Shown here: positions 60,001 to 64,000 of the stretch, in pieces
How the letters are laid out: every line of letters starts with the position of its first letter
Numbering within the stretch: the stretch's first letter is position 1
NCBI RefSeq assembly: GCF_011397635.1
Contig: NC_064771.1
Span: 16,183,379 to 16,247,378, forward strand
Direction: 5' to 3'
DNA length: 64,000 bases
Source of the DNA: Epinephelus fuscoguttatus
Lineage: Eukaryota; Chordata; Actinopteri; Perciformes; Serranidae
Made by a program: the position numbers and the translations under genes
The notes under the pieces: model-generated
The model's database searches: none
The model's input: only the letters and a program-made list of their open reading frames with translations
Told to the model about the DNA's origin: nothing

Positions 60001-62554
60001 TCAGGGCTGAAGGCAGTAAATTAATACCAGCTGTTGAAGGAGTATTAAATTTGTGTCTGGACCTCAACATTATGTCCACCAGACATTGCTGCTTTTCCAG
60101 ACAGTGTGAATGTACTGGACAATGTGAGCGGTGATGTGAGGACTCCAGACAAATTAATAGATGGATTCAACAGTACCCACGATGGAGGACATATGTGGTT
60201 AGCCCCGGTGCTGCCTGGACTGGTGAGGCTCTGAAAGAAAGCGCATTCACACTCAAAGGAGAGTCTTTTCAGCACGTGTGTAAGTGCGTCGCTTGTTTCT
60301 TCACAGGTGAACCGTGTGTATGTCATCTTCGATCAGCCAGTGACGGTGTCGATGATCAAATTGTGGAACTACTCAAAGACACCACAAAGAGGAGTGAAGG
60401 AGTTTGGGGTAAGCCTCTGTCTGCTGTGGGCTGGGCTGTCGCTTTTTCTTTACACTTGGACATCAAGCAGAAAACTGCATGTCTCTGTGTGTGCACAGCT
60501 GCTGGTGGACGACCTCCTGGTGTATAACGGCATCTTGGACAGTGTAAGCCATGTGGCACGAGGCATTCTGCCTACCTGTGACCCAGTGGTGCCCTACCAC
60601 ACCATCCTGTTCACAGACAATGCCTACATCACACACCGTGAGAGGAACACCGTCATCAGGTACCTTGCAGATATATGACTGCTTGGTTTCATGGCTGATT
60701 GGTTGTACTAGTGTTAATTTGTCAACATTTTCTTAGTCTTAGTCCTGTTGGATATTAGCATATTTAGTTAACCTCATCCTGTTTTCTTTTAGTCAAGTTT
60801 GAGTTGAAAACGTAGACTAAATTATATGTTAGGGTCTTTTGTCCACATGCAGACTGCAGTTTAGGTCACTGAAAATGAAACTTTTAAAATGAGACTTATT
60901 ACATGTTTACATATAAATGTACAGTTACTCTTCCACTATATTGAAGACCAGAGGTGTCAGAATGCTCGACAGAGGTCACTGCCTTAGTTATCATTCTGCT
61001 AATAGCCTTTTTGTCTGGGTTCTGATCACCACTATTTTCTTCTTCTAAACTTGGCTTTAGGGTTAAGGTTTTATCACTGCCTGTTGGTTTGGCATGCTCT
61101 GGAAAGTGCTTTAATTTTCCATTTTCATTTGGAAAGAGATTTTCCTATGTCAGTGCTTATGTGGACAGGATTTTTTCAGAGAACAAAGGAGGAAAAAATC
61201 CACTTTAAAAAGTATCCATGTACGTGTAGACTTGGCCTTAGTCAAAGACAACCATAAATATTTTAATGTATTTTTAGTCAAAGAAAACTGTTGACGTTTT
61301 AGTCTTTTTCAGTCTTCAGATTGTGTTGGATTTTTTTAGATTTTTACATTCAGGTCTGAGGGTATCAATTTAAGGAATACATTCATACTTGGAATAAAGC
61401 AATGCATTTTTTTCTTAGCCTCACTGTAACAATAATAGGCCCAAATCACCCAATCACCTTGTTTTTTTTATGTCAAGCCCTGTTTATTAACTTGAATTTA
61501 AGTAGGTAAGTTCCTCCGAGTCCTCCGTGAAGTCCTTATATGGCACATAGCAAAGGACAAGAAACTGGTGTGTGTGGTACAGAAAGGAGAACTGCTGCAT
61601 TGCAAAAGAAAACAGTCTAAAATATTTCATCTTCCCTTTTTTTGTCAACGAAAATAAAGGGAGATTTTATTTTTTCATTTAAATGCCATTTTAGTCTCGT
61701 CTTTTTCATCCACAATATTGCATGCTGACGTAGTCACAGTTAGTGTTTAATAACATCTTTGCTGTTTCATTATTGTCTTGTCTCACTCGTCGTTGGCAAT
61801 CATATTATTCATATCTTTGGTTAACAAAATTAATGCTAGGGTGTACAACAACAAAAAAAAGTATCTGCAGCTTTATCAAAAAAGTGTCATACACGTCGCC
61901 TTTCAGTTATGCTGCACATTGTTTACCTAAATTTTGCAAATTGAATGTAAAGTTCAGCATCAAATAGTCATAATCAGATGAGTTATTACCTGTGAGTAGA
62001 TTCAAAGCCATTTGATTTTCAACCTAAATTCTAAAACAGAGACTAATGGACTGACAAAGAAGGTTAAATTCAACCCAGGTGGTGAGTTGTTTTGAACAGA
62101 GATGTGCTCTTCTCCACTTCAGCCCCCGTGGCAGCAGACACCACCAACAGTGAGTAATAGAGCCTGTGAAAAGCCCTGTGTCAGCACCTCCCTGTGGTCG
62201 ATCCCTGTTATTGAAAATTCCTCCAGTGCCCTCAAATGTCCCCCAGCCATCCCACACCCTCCTTACCACACGCTTGACTTGTGATGCCCCTTCTCTCCCT
62301 TTTTCTCCCCGTCGTCACATTTTTGGTCTCAAGGCCTGGACCTGCCGGCTTCAAGCTTTGTTATCAGTCAGCCCTCCATTTTGTGTCGTTCCCTGTTCCC
62401 AGTTTATGACAAGCATAGCCCATTTGCTCACACGTATCTGCTGTGTTCATTTTCTCACTGTGTTGCAGTAATTATGTGGAGGACCAGGATGTGAAGATGA
62501 CCAATGAGAATCAGATAGTCCATCACAACAAGAAGAAGCAGACAGCAGATCCAG
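42049..62554 (+). CDS. katnip: Katanin-interacting protein (KATNIP/KIAA0556), 3' end outside window
   Basis: Coding exons: 42049-42060, 44579-44667, 44933-45108, 45540-45652, 45759-45860, 46021-46170, 46420-46660, 46893-47024, 47344-47495, 48050-48156, 48368-48548, 48663-48872, 50662-50799, 51716-52577, 54619-55386, 55482-55690, 55964-56042, 56132-56309, 57186-57351, 57465-57625, 57723-57787, 58503-58613, 60083-60222, 60307-60408, 60499-60659, 62469-62554. All phases join, giving 1,630 codons plus one base; human is about 1,618 aa, so one short last exon is probably missing. KATNIP sits at the ciliary base, binds katanin and microtubules, and is mutated in Joubert syndrome 26. The recognition rests on [18 protein letters not shown] near the N-terminus, [13 protein letters not shown], and repeated WGD..Y.GL.GLE and WNYN..P modules. 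Exons 1 and 9 (weak donor) are least certain. Confidence 0.95.
43063..43630. mobile_element. TTAA-type MITE with an inserted retroposon tail
   Basis: The left end AGACAGTTCACCCAAAAAAC and the right end GGTGAGCTGTCCCTTTAA are inverted relatives, and both have ATACATATTTTTC or its inverse just inside. TTAA follows at 43,631-43,634; the left TTAA is lost. Within it, about 43,199-43,295 ends AAATGTGCTATATAAATAAA plus TTGAT-type pentamers, a familiar LINE/SINE 3' tail. That suggests a later retroposon landed in the MITE. Confidence 0.65.
43917..44230. mobile_element. Teleost AGAGCTGCAAC-type MITE
   Basis: It begins TAGAGCTGCAACAATTTACT, followed by GATTAATCAATGA. Further in are AATAGTTGGCAATTT-like and TGGGCTCTGGAAAATT phrases that I associate with a very common acanthomorph MITE having AGGGCTGCAAC ends. 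The right end is degraded. A short fragment of the same family lies at 57,899-57,966. Confidence 0.6.
44515..44568. repeat. (GT)n microsatellite plus G7 at a splice acceptor
   Basis: GT/GC dinucleotides at 44,515-44,560 are followed by T and seven G. Only TTTCTTTAAG then separates this from katnip exon 2 at 44,579. Confidence 0.95.
44579..48548 (+). other. katnip: katnip exons 2-11, N-terminal region
   Basis: Residues ~5-485. A conserved start ([29 protein letters not shown]) is followed by long, polar, Ser/Glu-rich sequence (for example [17 protein letters not shown] in exon 7), probably disordered. Exon 8 carries [19 protein letters not shown] and exon 9 [13 protein letters not shown], two similar short linear motifs in adjacent exons. 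Exon 11 encodes a predicted coiled-coil-like helix ([20 protein letters not shown]). Confidence 0.85.
48873..50661 (+). other. katnip: katnip intron 12
   Basis: A 1.8-kb intron largely filled by the L1-clade remnant. No exon was recognised. Confidence 0.6.
49640..50480 (-). mobile_element. L1-clade LINE remnant in katnip intron 12
   Basis: On the minus strand, from 50,323 downwards, a frame reads [15 protein letters not shown], then [16 protein letters not shown], a stop, and then [38 protein letters not shown] and [11 protein letters not shown]. These are the C-terminal signatures of L1-type ORF2, including the CCHC-like C..C...H motif region. A second stop follows at 49,949-49,951. T-rich TTTATTTATTTATTT near 49,655 would be the inverted poly(A) tail. 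The copy is dead and 5' truncated. Confidence 0.75.
52578..54618 (+). other. katnip: katnip intron 14
   Basis: A 2.0-kb intron containing the hAT element at 53,003-53,668. Nothing else was recognised. Confidence 0.6.
53003..53668. mobile_element. hAT/Charlie-type MITE in katnip intron 14
   Basis: The left end is CAGGGGTGTCAAATTCATC. The right end, reversed, is CAGGGGCGTAAAACATATGG. The flanking octamers are ACAAAGAG (52,995-53,002) and TCATAGAG (53,669-53,676), six of eight matching. Internal GGGCCGGACCTGTAAAA and CTGTTCTGGCCCATGAG are typical of this family. No transposase frame is present. Confidence 0.85.
54619..55690 (+). other. katnip: katnip module 2 (exons 15-16)
   Basis: Residues ~889-1214. 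After a polar start, exon 15 carries [20 protein letters not shown] (about residue 1,006), [40 protein letters not shown] and [18 protein letters not shown]. This is the best-preserved copy of the module. Exon 16 starts with [17 protein letters not shown] and continues as an acidic linker. Confidence 0.9.
55964..57625 (+). other. katnip: katnip module 3 (exons 17-20)
   Basis: Residues ~1,215-1,408: [60 protein letters not shown] and [10 protein letters not shown]. Here the module is split over four exons. Confidence 0.9.
56310..57185 (+). other. katnip: katnip intron 18, two repeat fragments
   Basis: 56,415-56,930 has ends AGAAAAACCGTGGCAGGGTG and CAGTGCTGAGGAAAAAATGC that look like a diverged TIR element. 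56,970-57,075 (TTTCCACTGGATGGTTGTGC, then TTTTGGTACCAGGTCC) resembles another common fish MITE. Assignments are weak. Confidence 0.35.
57788..58502 (+). other. katnip: katnip intron 21, U12-type
   Basis: The donor GTATCCTGAC matches the U12 5' site GTATCCTT in seven of eight positions. The branch-site string TTCCTTGAC at 58,481-58,489 is a perfect match to the TTCCTTRAY consensus, with its A 15 bases before exon 22. Phase 1, GT-AG. The donor lacks the +5 G expected of major introns. Confidence 0.85.
58614..60082 (+). other. katnip: katnip intron 22, U12-type
   Basis: The donor GTATCCTTTC matches the U12 consensus at all eight key positions. A branch-like string GACCTCAAC at 60,060-60,068 keeps the CCTYAAC core, with its A 16 bases before exon 23. 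Phase 1. Most of the last 650 bases of the intron is the TIR element copy B, ending about 50 bases before the branch site. Confidence 0.75.
59408..60009. mobile_element. TIR element copy B (same family as 37.9 kb)
   Basis: The left end GGCCCATCAGACAGAACGCG and the right end, reversed, CAGCCCTGATCAGACAGAG form short inverted repeats. The interior shares ordered blocks with copy A at 37,926-38,545. No coding capacity was seen. It is a non-autonomous DNA element of unassigned superfamily. Confidence 0.7.
60660..62468 (+). other. katnip: katnip intron 25, repeat-rich
   Basis: 60,708-61,760 is bounded by CTAGTGTTAATTTGTCAACA and, inverted, ACGTAGTCACAGTTAGTGTT. It is filled with TTTTAGTC and GACTAAA strings typical of a common teleost repeat, interrupted by unrelated sequence at about 60,950-61,240. 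The remainder has no recognised content; the frames at 62,024-62,471 are not supported. Confidence 0.45.
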
Positions 62555-64000
62555 GTGAGTCGGGGAAACTACTGGACTTGGAAGTATGCGCACATAAATA
62601 TGGGAATCATCTATCAGTAAAATGAATGAGTCAGATTTTAATACATGGGTGTTTTCACACTTGGTCCCCTTTAACGCTCTAAACAAAGTCAGAGCAATGA
62701 GTCAGCTTTGTTTTTTTTGTGCATGTGTGGACGAACCAGAAGAACTCAGAGCCCTCTGAAACGAACCGTACTCAGACCTCCTTGGGAGGTGGCCAAAGAA
62801 ACTACTGCTCTTCTTCAAATATGGAACGAAAAACGAATCAAACAGGAACTGTCGCTTAAATGCAGAGAAACGCTTCAGTTTTCCACTTTATATTAAAATC
62901 ACCTGCTTGTATTAATAATAGTACGATGATATAGAACAATTGCCCAGACCCTTTTAAATAAACGGATACCCTTGGTCACTGAGATGGACAGGCAGAGGAT
63001 CAAAGTCTGATCTATTATGAGATATGGATTAATATTTGTAGGCCTGTAATATGAAGCACAAGAGACAAATGCTGAGGTTAGCACAACAAATGGATTGGCG
63101 CGAGAGTAAGTCACTGTGACGAGTACATATTAATACAGCTGTTGGTTCCTGGTGTGCCAGTCAGCTACAGCAGCACCAGAGAGAGAGTTATGCACAAGAG
63201 CAGGAGGGTGTGCACAGGGAATGTGGATGGAAAAACATCCAGCATGCTGAGGCACATGGGGTTGCATCACCCAGGTGTTTTGATCACCTGACGAGGAAAA
63301 AACAAACTGGAGGCCAGCTTATTTTCCCTGCTGCTTTTGAGCAGCCTTAGGACGCAAAAGCAAAACAGGATACGTTTTAGATGCCATAGATGTATGAATT
63401 AAAACACTGTTGCACACAGTACGGCATGACTCAGATGTACTGATCACCTGCACCCCTCTAGAATTAAGTCTGTAGTGACATGACAGGACACAATAACCTT
63501 CAGGGGATATTTTTCGCACTGGCAGAAGTGGAGCAGTGTGGATGAATGAAAAATAAAACCAATAGCTTGTTTCAGGTGGTAACGCGTTCTGTGACATTTT
63601 AAATATAATAATACTACCTGAAATCCTGTTGTTAAGGCGTTATATCACTTCATTACTACTAAAACGTAATGTGTTACTGTAAGGTGTTTAAACTGGTAAT
63701 TAAACTTCTTTTATTCAAAGTGAAGTATGAACAGAAAGAAGGGTGAGGCCCCGTCAGAGCAAAAGTCCCTCTCTGTTGCTCCACTTAAAGAGGACTGAGT
63801 TTGGTTCGTTTAAGGGTGTTTTCACATATAGTCCTTTTAAAACAAACCAAACTTGGTCCTCTTAAAGTGCACCAAAAAGTGGATCGACAGTAAAGGGACA
63901 GTTCTTTTTGTGTTCACATTGTCAGTTCATTTTAAAGAGGACTCACTTCTCTTTCTGGTCAACTTCAGCTCTGGTGGGGCCTCAGTCCTCTTTCTGTTCA
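62555..64000 (+). other. katnip: katnip intron 26, partial, with two copies of one repeat
   Basis: The donor GTGAGT at 62,555 opens an intron that is still open at the window end. I could not find an in-phase terminal exon. GTGTTTTCACACTTGGTCC at 62,650 and GTGTTTTCACATATAGTCC at 63,818 begin two copies of a familiar teleost repeat, each followed by relatives of CTTTTAAAACAAACCAAAC. The second copy runs off the window. Confidence 0.55.

Larger units (their letters stand above)
57723..60659 (+). other. katnip: katnip module 4 (exons 21-25)
   Basis: Residues ~1,409-1,601: [20 protein letters not shown], then [72 protein letters not shown] and [19 protein letters not shown]. This is the most conserved part of the protein family. 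Exon 22 lies between two U12-type introns. Confidence 0.92.

Noticed and set aside
62555-64000. Terminal coding exon of katnip
   Set aside because: No acceptor followed by a phase-1 frame with a basic C-terminal end was found. The last exon is probably beyond the window.

Overview
The window looks like genomic DNA from a ray-finned fish, probably a percomorph teleost. It carries three vertebrate genes with canonical introns. It is densely sown with teleost-type mobile elements (a Tc1 element, hAT and TTAA-flanked MITEs, L1-clade LINE ends, a tRNA-like SINE), and its microsatellites are of the CA, TATC and GT types. I cannot name the species.

Bases 1 to about 26,400 form a gene-poor flank. 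I found no exon there that I could support, only repeats: a 65-bp minisatellite at the left edge, a GC-rich repeat-like block near 9.9-10.6 kb, a striking ~990-bp TTAA-flanked element with ~280-bp inverted arms at 11.2-12.2 kb, nested repeats at 16-17.8 kb, an L1-clade LINE 3' end, a SINE-like copy, and a hAT MITE with a clear target-site duplication.

Bases 26.4-41 kb hold a divergent gene pair. lyrm1 (minus strand, four exon pieces with coding sequence, 121 aa) encodes a LYR-family mitochondrial protein. dcun1d3 (plus strand, two coding exons, 329 aa) encodes a myristoylated DCN1-like cullin-neddylation factor. The first exons lie within roughly 0.5-0.8 kb of each other, so they probably share a promoter region. 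A 1.64-kb Tc1 transposon with a transposase broken by two nonsense codons sits in a lyrm1 intron.

Bases 41-64 kb hold katnip (KIAA0556, katanin-interacting protein) on the plus strand. I traced 26 coding exons giving 1,630 codons. The last exon appears to lie beyond the right edge. Four diverged copies of one domain module make up most of the C-terminal two thirds. Exon 22 is flanked on both sides by introns with U12-type (minor spliceosome) signals, the most interesting signal I found in a gene. The introns carry further MITEs and a second L1-clade remnant.

The three genes do not form one pathway: lyrm1 is mitochondrial, dcun1d3 acts on cullin neddylation at membranes, and katnip acts at the ciliary base and on microtubules. 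I found no wholly new system. The points most worth checking are the paired U12-type introns, the altered LYR motif in lyrm1, the microsatellite-crowded splice acceptor of katnip exon 2, the upstream ORFs, and the long-armed TTAA element.
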